From contig NZ_JADLZT010000001.1 of assembly GCF_015453285.1 (NCBI RefSeq), positions 372,001 through 436,000 on the forward strand: a stretch of DNA of 64,000 nt, written 5' to 3'. Source of the DNA: Lysobacter niastensis (GTDB lineage: Bacteria; Pseudomonadota; Gammaproteobacteria; Xanthomonadales; Xanthomonadaceae). The position numbers were made by a program, and so were the translations under genes. Positions within the stretch are counted from its first letter, which is position 1. Every line of letters begins with the position of its first letter. Below, in pieces: positions 1 to 11,762 of the stretch. Under the pieces are notes generated by a model. That model saw only the letters and a list, made by a program, of their open reading frames with translations, did not search any database and had not been told where the DNA came from.

Positions 1-59
1 CGGCGGTCCCCGCGCCTACCATCCGCCCCTTCGCTTCGCTGCCCGTTTCCGGAGTTCCG

Positions 60-2153
<2,094 letters not shown>

Positions 2154-2192
2154 GCCGTACCGGCCGTCGGGCCGGCAGCTACCTCAGTTGAC

Positions 2193-2231
2193 GCGACGGC
2201 GCCCCCGGGTCGAACCTTGGGGCGCCGTCGC
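2193..2231 (+). terminator. GC-rich hairpin after the S9 peptidase
   Basis: Two perfectly complementary 13-base arms (2193-2205 and 2219-2231) enclose a 13-base loop. There is no T-run, so this may be a terminator of reduced strength or a 3' end stabiliser. It lies 40 bases after the peptidase stop and just before the ribosome-binding site of the next small gene. Confidence 0.5.
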
Positions 2232-2248
2232 GCTGTCAGGGGGAGTAC

Positions 2249-2518
2249 ATGGCCGCCAGCACCGATCTGGGTCTTCAACTCGAGCCACTGCCCGGGCAGG
2301 AGGAACCGCCTACCAAGGGCAAGCCGTTCCAGGACATAGGCCGGGAACCTTCAGACCAGGCCAAGCCGTCCTATCAGGGGCCCGATCGCCGCAAGGCCGA
2401 GCGCCGGACGGGGCTGGAGCGCCGTGAGGAGTTCCGCTTCGAGCCGGGCAAGGACGACCGCCGCAAGGGCAAGGACCGGCGCAAGCACAGCCGCCTCGAC
2501 GATACGTTCGTCTGGTAG
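2249..2518 (+). CDS. Small Arg/Lys-rich cytoplasmic protein, function unknown
   Basis: An 89-residue, highly charged protein with no signal peptide or membrane segment. The middle and C-terminal parts hold repeated DRR/ERR clusters (GPDRRKAERR, then DDRRKGKDRR), a pattern seen in uncharacterised proteobacterial proteins. A strong GGGGGAG stands six bases before the ATG, which supports translation. It sits alone between two hairpins. I do not recognise a function; nucleic-acid or polyanion binding is only a guess from the charge. Confidence 0.7.
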   Translation: MAASTDLGLQLEPLPGQEEPPTKGKPFQDIGREPSDQAKPSYQGPDRRKAERRTGLERREEFRFEPGKDDRRKGKDRRKHSRLDDTFVW

Positions 2519-2520
2519 GC

Positions 2521-2540
2521 GCCGCCGCCAGGGCGGCGGC
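2521..2540. terminator. Palindrome between convergent genes
   Basis: A near-perfect GCC/GGC palindrome (GCCGCC ... GGCGGC) immediately after the stop of the small Arg-rich gene and 23 bases before the end of the convergent ybdD gene. It could act as a transcription block in both directions; no T-run is present. Confidence 0.35.
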
Positions 2541-2562
2541 ACCCACGATCAGAGCGGCACGA

Positions 2563-2799
2563 TCAGCAGCAGCGTGAGCGGCCCTTGCCGTAGCGGGCCG
2601 CCATGCGCTCGTGGAAGAACTCCTCGCGCGTCATCGCCGATCGCCCCGGATGGCTGCGGCGCATGTGCTCGAGGTAGTTGTCGTAGTCCGGTATGCCGAT
2701 CGCCAGGCGCGCGGTCTGGGCGCTCGCACGCCACCAGCGTGCGAGCAGGGTCCAGGCCAGCCTCGCGGCGTCAGCGGCTGACGGCATCGAGCGCGACAT
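2563..2799 (-). CDS. YbdD/YjiX family protein
   Basis: A 78-residue member of the small YbdD/YjiX (DUF466) family, recognised from the [14 protein letters not shown] segment and the [16 protein letters not shown] motif. Family members are almost always encoded directly after cstA-type transporters and are thought to be needed for their activity. The same holds here: its start lies inside the last 29 bases of cstA, which implies translational coupling. It has a basic, Cys-containing C-terminus (GRSRCC). Confidence 0.9.
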   Translation of the reverse strand: MSRSMPSAADAARLAWTLLARWWRASAQTARLAIGIPDYDNYLEHMRRSHPGRSAMTREEFFHERMAARYGKGRSRCC

Positions 2800-4831
2800 A
2801 GTCGCTCTCCTGCGCGGTAGGCGACCGGCTGTTCCGCGCCGCCAGCGCGGCTTTCAGGCCGAAGAACACCGTGGCCAGGACCACCGCGATGAACAGCGCA
2901 GCCAGGCCGGCGTCTATGTAGTTGTTGAACACGATGCGCTGCATGTCGTCCATAGACTTGGCCGGCGCGATCACCTCGCCGCGCGAGGCGGCGTCGGCGA
3001 ACTTGCGGGCGTTGGCGATGAAGCCGATCTTCGGGTCGTCGTGGAAGAGCTTCTGCCAGCCGGCCGTCAGCGTGCACACCAGCAGCCACGCGGTCGGGAT
3101 CAGCGGGACCCACAGGAACTTCTCGCGCTTCATCTTCACCATCACCACGCAGCAGAACACCAGCGCCAGGCCGGCGAGCATCTGGTTGGCAATGCCGAAC
3201 AATGGCCACAGCGTGTTGATGCCGCCGAGCGGGTCGACCACGCCCTGGTACAGGAACCAGCCCCAGCCCGAAACCGCGACGGCGGTGCAGGCGATGTTGG
3301 CTGGCCAGCTGTCCGTGCGCTGGAACGGCGGATACGCCAGGCCGATCAGCTCCTGGATCATGAAGCGCGCGACGCGCGTGCCGGCATCGATCGTGGTGAG
3401 GATGAACAACGCCTCGAACAGGATGGCGTAGTGGTACCAGAACGCCATCATGCCTTCGCCGCCGACGAGGCCATGGAGGATTTGCGCCATGCCGACCGCG
3501 AGCGTCGGCGCGCCGCCGGTGCGCGAGAGGATGCTGGCTTCGCCGATCTCCCTGGCGGTGGCGGTCAGAACCTCAGGCGTGAGCACGAAGCCCCAGCTGG
3601 AGATCGCCGCCGCCGCGGATTCCGCGGTCGTGCCGATCAGCGCCGCGGGCGAGTTCATCGCGAAGTACACGCCGGGCTGCAGCACGCACGCGGCGATCAG
3701 CGCCATGATCGCGACGAACGCCTCCATCAGCATGCCGCCATAGCCGATCAACGGGATCTGCGCTTCGTTGGACAGCATCTTCGGCGTGGTGCCGGAGCTG
3801 ATCAGCGAATGGAACCCCGACACCGCACCGCAGGCGATGGTGATGAACAGGAACGGGAAGAGCTTGCCGCTGAACACCGGCCCGGTGCCATCGACGAACT
3901 TGGTCAGCGCCGGCATCTGCAGGTCGGGCATCGCGAACAGGATCGCGATGGCGAGGATCAGGACCGTGCCGATCTTGAGGAAGGTCGAGAGGTAATCGCG
4001 CGGCGCGAGCAGCAGCCACACCGGCAGCACCGCGGCGACGAAGCCGTAACCGATCATCAGCCAGGCCAGCGTCGTGCCCTTGAGATGGAACAACGGGCTC
4101 CACTCCGGATGTGTGGCGACCTGCCCGCCGAGCCAGATCGCCAGCAGCAGCAGCACGAAGCCGATCACCGACACCTCGAAGATGCGGCCCGGGCGGAAGT
4201 AACGCAGGTACACGCCCATCAGGATCGCGATCGGAATGGTCATGGCCACCGTGAAGGTGCCCCACGGCGATTCGGCCAGTGCCTTCACGACTACCAGCGC
4301 CAGCACCGCCAGCAGGATCACCATGATCATCAGGATGCCGATCATCGAGATCACGCCCGCGGACGGGCCGATCTCGGCGCGGATCATCTCGCCCAGCGAG
4401 CGTCCGTCGCGGCGCGTGGAGAAGAACAGCACCAGCATGTCCTGCACCGCGCCGGCGAGGACCACGCCGAACAGGATCCACAGCGTTCCGGGCAGGTAGC
4501 CCATCTGCGCGGCCAGTACCGGGCCGACCAGCGGACCGGCGCCGGCGATCGCGGCGAAGTGGTGACCGAACAGCACCGCACGCGGTGTCGGCACATAGTC
4601 CAGGCCGTCGTTGCGGCGCCATGCCGGCGTCGCGCGGGTCGCGTCGACGAGCAGCGCATTGCGTGCGATGTACAGCCCGTAGAAGCGATAGGCGATGGTG
4701 AATACCGACACGGCCGCGACCACCAGCCACATCGCGCTAATGGTTTCGCCGCGATGCAGCGCGATGGTGCCTAGACAGAACGCGGCCAGTACCGCCAGAG
4801 CGGACCAGCCAAGCCAGGACAGACCTTTCAT
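2771..4831 (-). CDS. cstA: Carbon starvation protein CstA, peptide/pyruvate transporter
   Basis: A 686-residue inner-membrane protein with some sixteen to eighteen hydrophobic segments. The CstA family includes E. coli CstA and BtsT, which import peptides or pyruvate under nutrient limitation. The signature region near residues 75-130 ([22 protein letters not shown]) is intact. The chosen ATG follows a GGGAGGGG ribosome-binding site on the minus strand. It heads a two-gene operon with ybdD, and its promoter must lie in the 117 bases between it and corA. Substrate (peptide versus pyruvate) cannot be decided from sequence. Confidence 0.95.
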   Translation of the reverse strand: MKGLSWLGWSALAVLAAFCLGTIALHRGETISAMWLVVAAVSVFTIAYRFYGLYIARNALLVDATRATPAWRRNDGLDYVPTPRAVLFGHHFAAIAGAGPLVGPVLAAQMGYLPGTLWILFGVVLAGAVQDMLVLFFSTRRDGRSLGEMIRAEIGPSAGVISMIGILMIMVILLAVLALVVVKALAESPWGTFTVAMTIPIAILMGVYLRYFRPGRIFEVSVIGFVLLLLAIWLGGQVATHPEWSPLFHLKGTTLAWLMIGYGFVAAVLPVWLLLAPRDYLSTFLKIGTVLILAIAILFAMPDLQMPALTKFVDGTGPVFSGKLFPFLFITIACGAVSGFHSLISSGTTPKMLSNEAQIPLIGYGGMLMEAFVAIMALIAACVLQPGVYFAMNSPAALIGTTAESAAAAISSWGFVLTPEVLTATAREIGEASILSRTGGAPTLAVGMAQILHGLVGGEGMMAFWYHYAILFEALFILTTIDAGTRVARFMIQELIGLAYPPFQRTDSWPANIACTAVAVSGWGWFLYQGVVDPLGGINTLWPLFGIANQMLAGLALVFCCVVMVKMKREKFLWVPLIPTAWLLVCTLTAGWQKLFHDDPKIGFIANARKFADAASRGEVIAPAKSMDDMQRIVFNNYIDAGLAALFIAVVLATVFFGLKAALAARNSRSPTAQESDYVALDAVSR

Positions 4832-4948
4832 GAATCCCCTCCCGATTGACCTCCGAAGGGTGGCCCCGCGGGCGGCGGCCGGTCAATGCGCAATGCGCCA
4901 TCCGCCCTGCGACTTTGGTCTAAGCGGGAACTCGTTCGCGGATCGGCG

Positions 4949-5941
4949 CTAGAGCCACTTGGCGCGGCGCAGCAAGCGGAACAGCAGCGCGCAGACCAGC
5001 GCGGTCACGCCGATCACGGCGAAATAGCTGTAGCGGCCGTGCAGTTCCGGCATGTGCTCGAAGTTCATGCCGTACCAGCTGGCGATCAGGGTTGGCGCGG
5101 CCAGCAGCGCGGCCCAGCCGGCCAGGCGCTTGACCACTTCGCCCTGCTGGATCGTCACCAGCGACAGGTTGACGGTCATCGCCGCGGTCAGCATCTCGCG
5201 CAACGTGTCGGTGGCCTCGTTGATGCGCACGGTGTGGTCGTGCACGTCGCGGAAGTAGAACTGGCTTTCCTCGTCGATCAGGCTGCTGCGCGAGCGCGAC
5301 AGCTGCCCAAGAATGTCCTGCAGCGGCGCGACCGCCATGCGCAGCCGCGTCAACTCCCGCTTGAGGTCGTAGAGCTGCTTGACCGTGTCCTTGCGGAATT
5401 CCTCGGCGAAGATCTCGTGCTCGAGCTCGTTGAGGTCCTGGCTGAACTCCTCGACGATCGGCGAGAAGTTGTCGACGATCAGGTCCAGCACCATGTACAG
5501 CGCCGCGCCCGGGCCGTGCGCCATGTCCCCGGGCTCGCGCTCGAGGCGCGCACGCGCCGGTGCGTAGCTGACCGAGGCGCCGTGGCGCACGGTCAGCAGG
5601 TAACGCGGGCCGACAAAGATATGGGTCTCGCCGAAGCGGATGTGCGAGTCCACCGACTGCGCGGTGTGCACGACGATGAAGAGCGAGTTGCCGTAGCTTT
5701 CCAGCTTTGGTCGCTGGTGCGCGCTCTTCGCGTCCTCGATGGCGAGGTCGTGCAGGCAGAACTCTTCCTGCAGCTTCTCGAGGATGCCTTCGTCGGGCTC
5801 GTACAGCCCAACCCAGACGAAGCTGCCGTCGTCGACGGCGAGCACGTCGCTGATTTCATCGAGGGTGATGTCCCGGCGCTGGCCGTCGCGGCTGTAGACG
5901 GCGCAGTTGACCACGCACTGGGGCAGGGACGGATCCTTCAT
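4949..5941 (-). CDS. corA: Magnesium/cobalt transporter CorA
   Basis: A 330-residue CorA-family divalent-cation channel. A long soluble, mostly helical N-terminal domain is followed by two membrane segments at the extreme C-terminus. The selectivity motif GMN is at residues 291-293, and the second helix ends in a basic tail (LLRRAKWL). I chose the ATG at 5941 (MKDPSLP) rather than an upstream one at 5977 because the extra residues would be encoded by a strong intergenic hairpin. It lies downstream of the corC/DUF4105 genes on the same strand. Confidence 0.93.
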   Translation of the reverse strand: MKDPSLPQCVVNCAVYSRDGQRRDITLDEISDVLAVDDGSFVWVGLYEPDEGILEKLQEEFCLHDLAIEDAKSAHQRPKLESYGNSLFIVVHTAQSVDSHIRFGETHIFVGPRYLLTVRHGASVSYAPARARLEREPGDMAHGPGAALYMVLDLIVDNFSPIVEEFSQDLNELEHEIFAEEFRKDTVKQLYDLKRELTRLRMAVAPLQDILGQLSRSRSSLIDEESQFYFRDVHDHTVRINEATDTLREMLTAAMTVNLSLVTIQQGEVVKRLAGWAALLAAPTLIASWYGMNFEHMPELHGRYSYFAVIGVTALVCALLFRLLRRAKWL

Positions 5942-5950
5942 GACGTGAAT

Positions 5951-5973
5951 CGTGCCCGCAGGCTGCGGGCACG
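5951..5973 (-). terminator. Perfect hairpin between the DUF4105 gene and corA
   Basis: Perfect 10-base arms (CGTGCCCGCA and its complement) around a 3-base loop, in the 51-base gap between the DUF4105 stop and the corA start. It has no T-run. It may attenuate read-through into corA or stabilise the 3' end of the upstream message. Confidence 0.45.
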
Positions 5974-5992
5974 GCAAGCGTGGCGAGTGCGG

Positions 5993-7174
5993 TTACCGTC
6001 CGCGCGAGCGGAACGCCTGCAGCAGCCCGAGCTGGATCGGCAGCAGCAGCGAGATCCAGTGCGCGTTCCGTTGCGGGTACACCGGCAGCCAGTACAGGAA
6101 CAGCCCCACCACGGCACCGATGGCGACGACGGCCAGCACGCGCCGGAACCACACGCCCGGATCGCGGCCGCGCAGCACGCGCCAGGCACCCGGAATCAGC
6201 AGCCAGCTCAGCGGGTTGAGCAGCAGCAGGTTGTGGTTGGCCCAGCCGTAGCGGTGTCCGGTGCCGAACCAGATGAACAGCATCAGCGCCGCGAGCACGC
6301 CCGACAGCAACCAGAACGGCAGGGCGAACGCAGCCAGTGCGCGCGGCTTCCGCCGCCCGAGCCATGCAGCGCCGACACCCAGCGCGATGCCGGTCAACGC
6401 CCACGGCCACCAGCGTGGCGGTGCGTCTTGCGGCTCGGGAGCCAGTTGATGCGGCAGCACCGGTTGCTCGGCGCCGATCAGGGGGCGGCCCGCGCCGTTG
6501 GTGGTTTCACGCAGGGCGTCGGCCAGGCGCATCGGCACGAACGATTCGTTCCAGACCGGTTCCGGCACATCGGCGGCCGGTCCCAGGCCGAGGTCGAATC
6601 CCAGCCACATCCACCACGCCGGCGACGCCAGCCGCACGGCCTCGCTGCGGAACGTGCTGCCGTGCGAGCGGCCTTCGATCTGACGGCGCAGGCCGCCACC
6701 CAGCGTGCGATCGATGGCATCGCGGACGCGGGTGGAGCAGTTGTCGTCGAAATACTGGTAGCGATAGAAGGCGTTTTCGGGCTTGGCGTTCTCTGCCAGC
6801 GCGGCGGCCAGTTCGCGGGCCTGCGTTTCGTCCAGGTTGAGCCACTGGATGTCCACGCCGCGGCCTTCGGCGCGGTACTGCGCCAGGTCCTGTTCGAACG
6901 GCAGCGCCGCCAGCCGGTAGCGCATCTCGCCGCGGATGAAGCGGCCGATGAAGTCCTTTTCGGTCGGATCGAAGAAACCGTAGTTGTACGAGGTCGCGGC
7001 GCCGGTATCGGGATCGAGCACCACCAACGCGTTATGGCCGAACCGTTCCCAGAAGATCTCGCCCGGCTGCATGGTTGCCACGCCGATGCGCGGCGCCGCA
7101 GCGAAGGCGTTCGCCGCAAGGAACCAGAGCAGGCAGGTCAGCAGCAGCCGCTGCACGCGGCCGGCGTCACGCAT
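5993..7174 (-). CDS. DUF4105 (Lnb-type N-terminal) membrane protein
   Basis: A 393-residue protein with a signal or anchor segment near residues 8-26 and a periplasmic DUF4105 domain over about 30-190 (PGEIFWERFGHNALVV, SYNYGFFDP, YRYQYFDDNCSTRVRDAI). Four or five hydrophobic helices follow. The conserved His in RFGHNA and Cys in DDNCSTR suggest a Cys/His hydrolase-like centre. The ATG at 7174 overlaps the corC stop by eight bases; an upstream start at 7216 would lie deeper in corC and is less likely. The molecular function of the family is not established. Confidence 0.85.
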   Translation of the reverse strand: MRDAGRVQRLLLTCLLWFLAANAFAAAPRIGVATMQPGEIFWERFGHNALVVLDPDTGAATSYNYGFFDPTEKDFIGRFIRGEMRYRLAALPFEQDLAQYRAEGRGVDIQWLNLDETQARELAAALAENAKPENAFYRYQYFDDNCSTRVRDAIDRTLGGGLRRQIEGRSHGSTFRSEAVRLASPAWWMWLGFDLGLGPAADVPEPVWNESFVPMRLADALRETTNGAGRPLIGAEQPVLPHQLAPEPQDAPPRWWPWALTGIALGVGAAWLGRRKPRALAAFALPFWLLSGVLAALMLFIWFGTGHRYGWANHNLLLLNPLSWLLIPGAWRVLRGRDPGVWFRRVLAVVAIGAVVGLFLYWLPVYPQRNAHWISLLLPIQLGLLQAFRSRGR

Positions 7175-8036
7175 CGCCGAGCACACCGACATGGAAGGCG
7201 TGGACCCGGCGCGCATCGGCGCTGGACACGCGGAACACGAAGCGGCCGAGGGTCAGTTCCTCGCCGGCTTCGGGCAGGTGGCCGATCGCGGCCGTGATCA
7301 GGCCGCCGATGGTGTCGTACTCGTCTTCGTCGAAATCGGCGCCGAAGCGCTCGTTGAAGTCGGCGATCGGGGTCAGCGCGTCGACCACGAACTGGCCATC
7401 GGCCTGCGCCGCGATCAGGGCGTTGGGGTCCTCGGCGTCATCGTGCTCGTCGTCGATCTCGCCGACGATCTGCTCCAGCACGTCCTCGATCGTCACCAGG
7501 CCGGCGACGCCGCCGTGCTCGTCGATGACGATGGCCATGTGGTTGCGCGACTGGCGGAACTCGCGCAGCAGCACGTTCAGGCGCTTGGATTCGGGGATCA
7601 GCACCGCCGGACGCAGCAGCGAGTGGATGCTGCCCGGGCCGTAGTCGGCGACCACGCCACGCAGCAGGTCCTTGGCCAGCAGCACGCCGAGGATCTCGTC
7701 CTTGTCCTCGCCGTGGACCGGGAATCGCGAATGCCCCGATTCGACCACCTGCTTCATCAGGTCCAGGAACTTGCCATCGGCCGGCAGCGAGACCATCTGC
7801 GCACGCGGGATCATCACGTCGCCGACCGTCATGTCGCCAATGGCGATCGCGCCTTCCATCATGCGCAGCGTGTCGGCAGCGATGAGGCCGTCCGCCTGCG
7901 CATCGCGCAACAGCTCGACCAGGTCTTCGCGGTTGGTGGGCTCGCCGGACAGCGCCGAGCTGATCCGTTCCAGCCAGGAGCGCCGCCGTTCGTGCGGTTC
8001 CGGCGCGTGGAAGCTACTACTGTCGTCCTCGGACAT
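7167..8036 (-). CDS. corC: HlyC/CorC (YbeX) family protein
   Basis: A 289-residue cytoplasmic protein with a pair of CBS domains (about 65-185, including MTVGDVMIPR and VIDEHGGVAGLVTIEDVLEQIVGE) and a C-terminal CorC/HlyC domain. Relatives act in magnesium and cobalt efflux and, as YbeX, in ribosome metabolism. It has no membrane domain, as is typical of the YbeX subgroup. It belongs to the conserved phoH-ybeY-corC series and overlaps the downstream DUF4105 gene by eight bases. Confidence 0.93.
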   Translation of the reverse strand: MSEDDSSSFHAPEPHERRRSWLERISSALSGEPTNREDLVELLRDAQADGLIAADTLRMMEGAIAIGDMTVGDVMIPRAQMVSLPADGKFLDLMKQVVESGHSRFPVHGEDKDEILGVLLAKDLLRGVVADYGPGSIHSLLRPAVLIPESKRLNVLLREFRQSRNHMAIVIDEHGGVAGLVTIEDVLEQIVGEIDDEHDDAEDPNALIAAQADGQFVVDALTPIADFNERFGADFDEDEYDTIGGLITAAIGHLPEAGEELTLGRFVFRVSSADARRVHAFHVGVLGDA

Positions 8037-8125
8037 TGTGTTCTAGAAGGCGCCCGCGGGGGGGAGGGCGTCCGGGCCAGTCTAGCGCATGCCGGATCGG
8101 GAGGCGGGGCGGCGACCCGGCGGTT

Positions 8126-8605
8126 TCAGCCGAGATAGGGGTCGGCGATGCCCAGGCCGGCGAGGATCTCGCGCTCGAGCTGCTCCATGCACTCGGCCTC
8201 GCGATCGTCGTCATGGTCCCAGCCGAGCAGGTGCAGCACGCCATGGACGGTGAGGTGGGCGTAGTGCGCGCCCAGCGCCTTCTTCTGTTCCTTGGCCTCG
8301 CGGGCGACGACCGGGGCGCAGATCACCAGGTCGCCCAGCAGTGGCAGCTTGACCCCCTTCGGCAGGCCTTCCGGCATTTCCGCCGGGAAGCTGAGCACGT
8401 TGGTCGCGTAGTCCTTGCCGCGGTAGTGCCGGTTGAGCGCGCGTCCTTCCTTGGTGCCGACGATGCGGATCGCCAGGTCGGCCTCGCGGATGCGGTTGGC
8501 CAGCGCCGCTCCCACCCACTTGCGGAAGCTCATCGCGGCCGGGATGCCCGTGCGCGGAACGGCGTAGTTGATCGTCACGTCGAGACGGATGGGGCCTTTG
8601 GTCAT
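8126..8605 (-). CDS. ybeY: Endoribonuclease / rRNA maturation factor YbeY
   Basis: A 159-residue metal-dependent RNase that acts in 16S rRNA 3' maturation and ribosome quality control. The zinc-binding motif is complete: His121, His125 and His131 in [11 protein letters not shown]. Length matches the family. It is encoded 16 bases after phoH and before corC, the usual order. The conserved arginine region (FPAEMPEG segment follows NVLSF) is present. Confidence 0.96.
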   Translation of the reverse strand: MTKGPIRLDVTINYAVPRTGIPAAMSFRKWVGAALANRIREADLAIRIVGTKEGRALNRHYRGKDYATNVLSFPAEMPEGLPKGVKLPLLGDLVICAPVVAREAKEQKKALGAHYAHLTVHGVLHLLGWDHDDDREAECMEQLEREILAGLGIADPYLG

Positions 8606-8621
8606 GGCGAGGGTTCGGTGC

Positions 8622-9608
8622 TCAGTGGGCCGGGCCGGTCGCGGAGTCCTGCGCGTCGCGTGCGTCGTAGGCGTTGACGATGCGCGCCACCAGCGGATGG
8701 CGGACCACGTCGCGGGACTCGAAGAAGGTGAAGCTGATGCCGTTGACGTTGCGCAGTACTTCGAGCGCGTCCTTCAGGCCGGACTTCTGGTGCTTGGGCA
8801 GATCGATCTGGGTCATGTCGCCGGTGACGACGGCAGTGCTGCCGTAGCCGATGCGGGTCAGGAACATCTTCATCTGCTCGATCGTGGTGTTCTGCGCTTC
8901 GTCGAGGATGACAAACGCATCGTTAAGCGTGCGTCCGCGCATGTAGGCCAGCGGCGCGATCTCGATGACGTTTTTTTCCAGCAGCTTGACGACCTTCTCC
9001 ACCCCCAGCATCTCGTAGAGCGCGTCGTACAGCGGGCGCAGGTACGGGTCCACCTTCTGGGTCAGGTCGCCCGGCAGGAAGCCGAGTTTTTCGCCGGCTT
9101 CCACCGCGGGGCGCACCAGGATCAGGCGCTGCACGCGTGATTCGTTGAGCGCCTCGACGGCGCTGGCCACGGCGAGGAACGTCTTGCCGGTGCCGGCTGG
9201 ACCGATGCCGAAATTGATGTCGTGCGTGGCGATCGCGTGCAGGTACTTGGCCTGGTTGGCGCCGCGGCCGCGGATGGTGCCGCGCTTGACGCGGATGTTG
9301 ACCTCCTGCGGCTCGACGCCGTCGCTGGCCACGGCATCGGCGTCGATCTCGGTGAGGCGCAGGTGGATGGCGGGTTCCGTCAGCGTTTCCTCGGCGGCAT
9401 CGCGCCACAGGTCGCGCAACAGCGTCTCGGCCTTGCCGACGGCGACCTGCGGGCCGACCACGCGGAACACGTTGCCGCGGTTGGCGATCTCCACGCCCAG
9501 GCGCAGTTCGATCATGCGCAGGTGGCCGTCGAAGGGCCCGCTCAGGTTGGCGAGGCGCTCGGCTTCTGCGGGCTCGAGGACGAATTCGGAAGTGGTTCGC
9601 GATGGCAT
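8622..9608 (-). CDS. ybeZ: PhoH-like ATPase (YbeZ)
   Basis: A 328-residue PhoH-family P-loop ATPase, which in E. coli partners YbeY in RNA metabolism. The Walker A motif GPAGTGKT is at residues 136-143, the Walker B-like segment is [10 protein letters not shown], and a KH-like N-terminal region precedes the ATPase core. It is the first gene of the minus-strand phoH-ybeY-corC-DUF4105 series, so the operon promoter should lie in the roughly 120 bases above 9608. miaB, often directly upstream of ybeZ, is 6 kb away here. Confidence 0.94.
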   Translation of the reverse strand: MPSRTTSEFVLEPAEAERLANLSGPFDGHLRMIELRLGVEIANRGNVFRVVGPQVAVGKAETLLRDLWRDAAEETLTEPAIHLRLTEIDADAVASDGVEPQEVNIRVKRGTIRGRGANQAKYLHAIATHDINFGIGPAGTGKTFLAVASAVEALNESRVQRLILVRPAVEAGEKLGFLPGDLTQKVDPYLRPLYDALYEMLGVEKVVKLLEKNVIEIAPLAYMRGRTLNDAFVILDEAQNTTIEQMKMFLTRIGYGSTAVVTGDMTQIDLPKHQKSGLKDALEVLRNVNGISFTFFESRDVVRHPLVARIVNAYDARDAQDSATGPAH

Positions 9609-9728
9609 CAGGGGAGCCGGGTCATCCGTAACAGGCGCGTTCCGCGCGCAAGGCGCGCGTGCGGGTGGGGGACGTCACTTTGCGCCTGCAGGGCGCGTTT
9701 CGCAAAGGGATGCGGTCAGTGCAGGGCT

Positions 9729-9953
9729 TCAGTCGGAACCGGTTCGGCGCCTGTGGTTCCTTGCGATGGAAAACAGCCCGACCGCGATGACAGCGAGTGA
9801 GCCGATCAGCCACAGCCAATCGGTCGTGTGGTGAAAACCGCCGGTGCGCGCGATCCGCATCCAGCAACGCAACAGGCCGAGCAGGCCGAGTCCGCAGAAC
9901 CAGAGGCCGAGGGCATGGCGACGCAGCGGGTGATTGCGTTGATCGGGTGGCAT
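9729..9953 (-). CDS. Small two-helix membrane protein, unknown function
   Basis: A 74-residue protein with two hydrophobic stretches (about 15-29 and 46-62) separated by a short polar loop and ending in a basic tail (RNHRRRTG). The composition looks like a genuine inner-membrane protein. No clear ribosome-binding site precedes the ATG, so the call is moderate. It is read toward phoH and divergent from the tetR gene; a role with either is not evident. Confidence 0.5.
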   Translation of the reverse strand: MPPDQRNHPLRRHALGLWFCGLGLLGLLRCWMRIARTGGFHHTTDWLWLIGSLAVIAVGLFSIARNHRRRTGSD

Positions 9954-10052
9954 GCGGCGGAACGATAGACCAGTGGCGGGACGGGTGCCTTGCCAAGGGC
10001 GGCCGGCCGGGGCGGGCCTGCCGGGACCGTTCGTCGGATTGGGGTTGAAATC

Positions 10053-10070
10053 TAATTAATCAGATAATTA
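10053..10070. promoter_or_regulatory. AT-rich palindromic operator candidate before tetR
   Basis: TAATTA-ATCAGA-TAATTA, two identical self-complementary hexamers separated by six bases, lies nine bases before the tetR start. It sits in a local AT-rich island (about 10046-10077) inside GC-rich DNA. TetR regulators commonly autorepress through palindromes overlapping their own promoter, so this is the likely operator and promoter region. The assignment is inferred. Confidence 0.5.
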
Positions 10071-10079
10071 AATATACCC

Positions 10080-10769
10080 ATGAACACCGATACGCTCCCT
10101 CGGACCCGCGGCCGCCCGGCCCGGGCGACTTCCACCCCGTCGGGACGGGCTCCTGGCCGCCCGGGTGCGGACAGCCCCGACCTGCGGGCGCGCGTCCTCG
10201 ATGCCGCGATCGCCTGCTTCACCCGCCAGGGAATCGCAGGGGCTTCGCTGCGCAGCATCGCGTCCGAAGCGGGCGTGAACCCGGCGCTGCTGCACTACTA
10301 CTTCGGCGATAAGGAGCAGTTGCAGGAGGCGGTCGTCTCCGAGCGCATCCTCCCGGCCTTCGCCGTACTGCGCGAGCCGGTGATGCAGGCCGGCGACGAC
10401 GTCGCCGACCTGGTGGCTGCCTTCGTGAAGGGCGTGGGGCTCCTGGTCGCCGAGCATCCCTGGCTGCCGCCTCTGTGGGTGCGCGAGGTGCTTTGCGAAG
10501 GCGGCGCGCTGCGTAACGTGCTACTCGAGCGCATCGGTCCGCAGGTGCCGCAGATGATGGCGGCGCGCTTCGCCCAGGCGCAGCAGCGCGGCGAAATCAA
10601 CGAAGACCTGGACCCGCGCCTGCTGATGGTGTCGCTGGTGGGGCTGACCCTGTTCCCGATCGCGGGAGCGCCGATCTGGCGGCGCCTGCTGAACGCCGAC
10701 GACCTCGATTTCGATGTGATGCGCCGGCACACGCTGGCGTTGCTGGATCGTGGCCTCAGTTGCGCCTGA
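10080..10769 (+). CDS. TetR/AcrR family regulator (CecR/YbiH-like)
   Basis: A 229-residue repressor with a basic, Pro/Arg-rich N-terminal extension (about 1-35) and a TetR helix-turn-helix at about 38-85 (GIAGASLRSIASEAGVNPALLHYYFGDKE split over helices 2-4). A ligand-binding C-terminal domain follows. It is immediately upstream of an HlyD-ABC-permease exporter in the same orientation. This is the arrangement of E. coli cecR-ybhGFSR, so it probably controls that exporter and itself. Confidence 0.9.
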   Translation: MNTDTLPRTRGRPARATSTPSGRAPGRPGADSPDLRARVLDAAIACFTRQGIAGASLRSIASEAGVNPALLHYYFGDKEQLQEAVVSERILPAFAVLREPVMQAGDDVADLVAAFVKGVGLLVAEHPWLPPLWVREVLCEGGALRNVLLERIGPQVPQMMAARFAQAQQRGEINEDLDPRLLMVSLVGLTLFPIAGAPIWRRLLNADDLDFDVMRRHTLALLDRGLSCA

Positions 10770-10784
10770 TTACGTGAGGTTGAA

Positions 10785-11762
10785 ATGAGCACTGTCACCG
10801 GAGTTCCGGCCGTGAAGCATGCGCGACCCGCACTGTGGGTGTTGCTGGCGCTGATGCTGGCCGGCTGCAATGAAGAGGGCCAGCAGGCGCTGGGCACGCT
10901 GGAATGGGATCGCGTGGCCGTTCCGGCGCCGGCAGCCGAGAAGATCGTCCGCATCGACGTACGCGAAGGACAGCGCGTGGCGGCCGGTGCGCGCCTGGCC
11001 CAGCTCGAATTGGCCCGTACGCAGTCGCAGTTGGCCGCGCTGCAGGCCCAGGCGCGCCAGGCCGGCGACACGCTCGCCGAACTGCGCGCGGGTCCGCGCC
11101 GCGAAGACATTGCCCAGGGCCGCGCCAACCTGGCGGCGGCACAGGCACGCGCCACCAATGCGCAGGCGTTTTATCGCCGCATGCAGCCGCTGGGCCGGCA
11201 GCAGCTGGTGGCCGAGGCCGAAGTCGATCTCGCGCGCGCGGCCGCCGACAACGCGCAGGCGGAAGTTCGCGCCGCGCAGCAGGCACTGCTGGAACTCGAA
11301 CGCGGCACGCGCAGCGAGCAGATCGCCCAGGGCGAAGCCGCGCTGGCTGCCGCGCAGGCGCAGACAGCGGTGCAGACGGTCAACCTGGAGAAGATGGACC
11401 TCGTCGCGCCGCGCGCAGGCGTGGTCGACAGCCTGCCGTATCGCCTCGGCGACCAGGCGCCGGTCGGGGCGCCGCTGGTGATCATGCTGGTCGGCGATGC
11501 GCCATACGCACGTGTCTACGTTCCCGAGCCGATCCGCGCCAATGTCCGCGTCGGCCAGGCCGCGCAGGTCCATGTGGACGGTCGCGACGGCACGCTGCAG
11601 GGACGCGTGCGGATGATCCGCAGCGAACCGACCTTCACTCCGTACTACGCACTGATCGGCAAGGACGTTTCGCGCCTGAGCTACCTCGCCGAGGTCGAGT
11701 TGACGGGAAAGGATGCAGCTTCGCTTCCGGCCGGCGTGCCGGTGCGGGTGGAGTTCGAATGA
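10785..11762 (+). CDS. HlyD/MFP-family periplasmic adaptor lipoprotein (YbhG-like)
   Basis: A 325-residue membrane-fusion protein linking an inner-membrane ABC exporter to an outer-membrane channel. A lipobox (LAGC, Cys28) follows a hydrophobic leader. Residues about 85-205 form an Ala/Gln-rich coiled-coil hairpin, flanked by lipoyl-like halves (RIDVREGQRV; MDLVAPRAGVV), with a beta-barrel region at the C-terminus. Its stop overlaps the start of the ABC ATPase gene by four bases (ATGA). Confidence 0.92.
   Translation: MSTVTGVPAVKHARPALWVLLALMLAGCNEEGQQALGTLEWDRVAVPAPAAEKIVRIDVREGQRVAAGARLAQLELARTQSQLAALQAQARQAGDTLAELRAGPRREDIAQGRANLAAAQARATNAQAFYRRMQPLGRQQLVAEAEVDLARAAADNAQAEVRAAQQALLELERGTRSEQIAQGEAALAAAQAQTAVQTVNLEKMDLVAPRAGVVDSLPYRLGDQAPVGAPLVIMLVGDAPYARVYVPEPIRANVRVGQAAQVHVDGRDGTLQGRVRMIRSEPTFTPYYALIGKDVSRLSYLAEVELTGKDAASLPAGVPVRVEFE

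Noticed and set aside
2693-4774. A 693-codon open frame on the plus strand opposite cstA
   Set aside because: It mirrors cstA codon for codon; the protein is a low-complexity Arg/Gln/His/Asp-rich chain typical of antisense frames in GC-rich DNA, while cstA is unmistakable.
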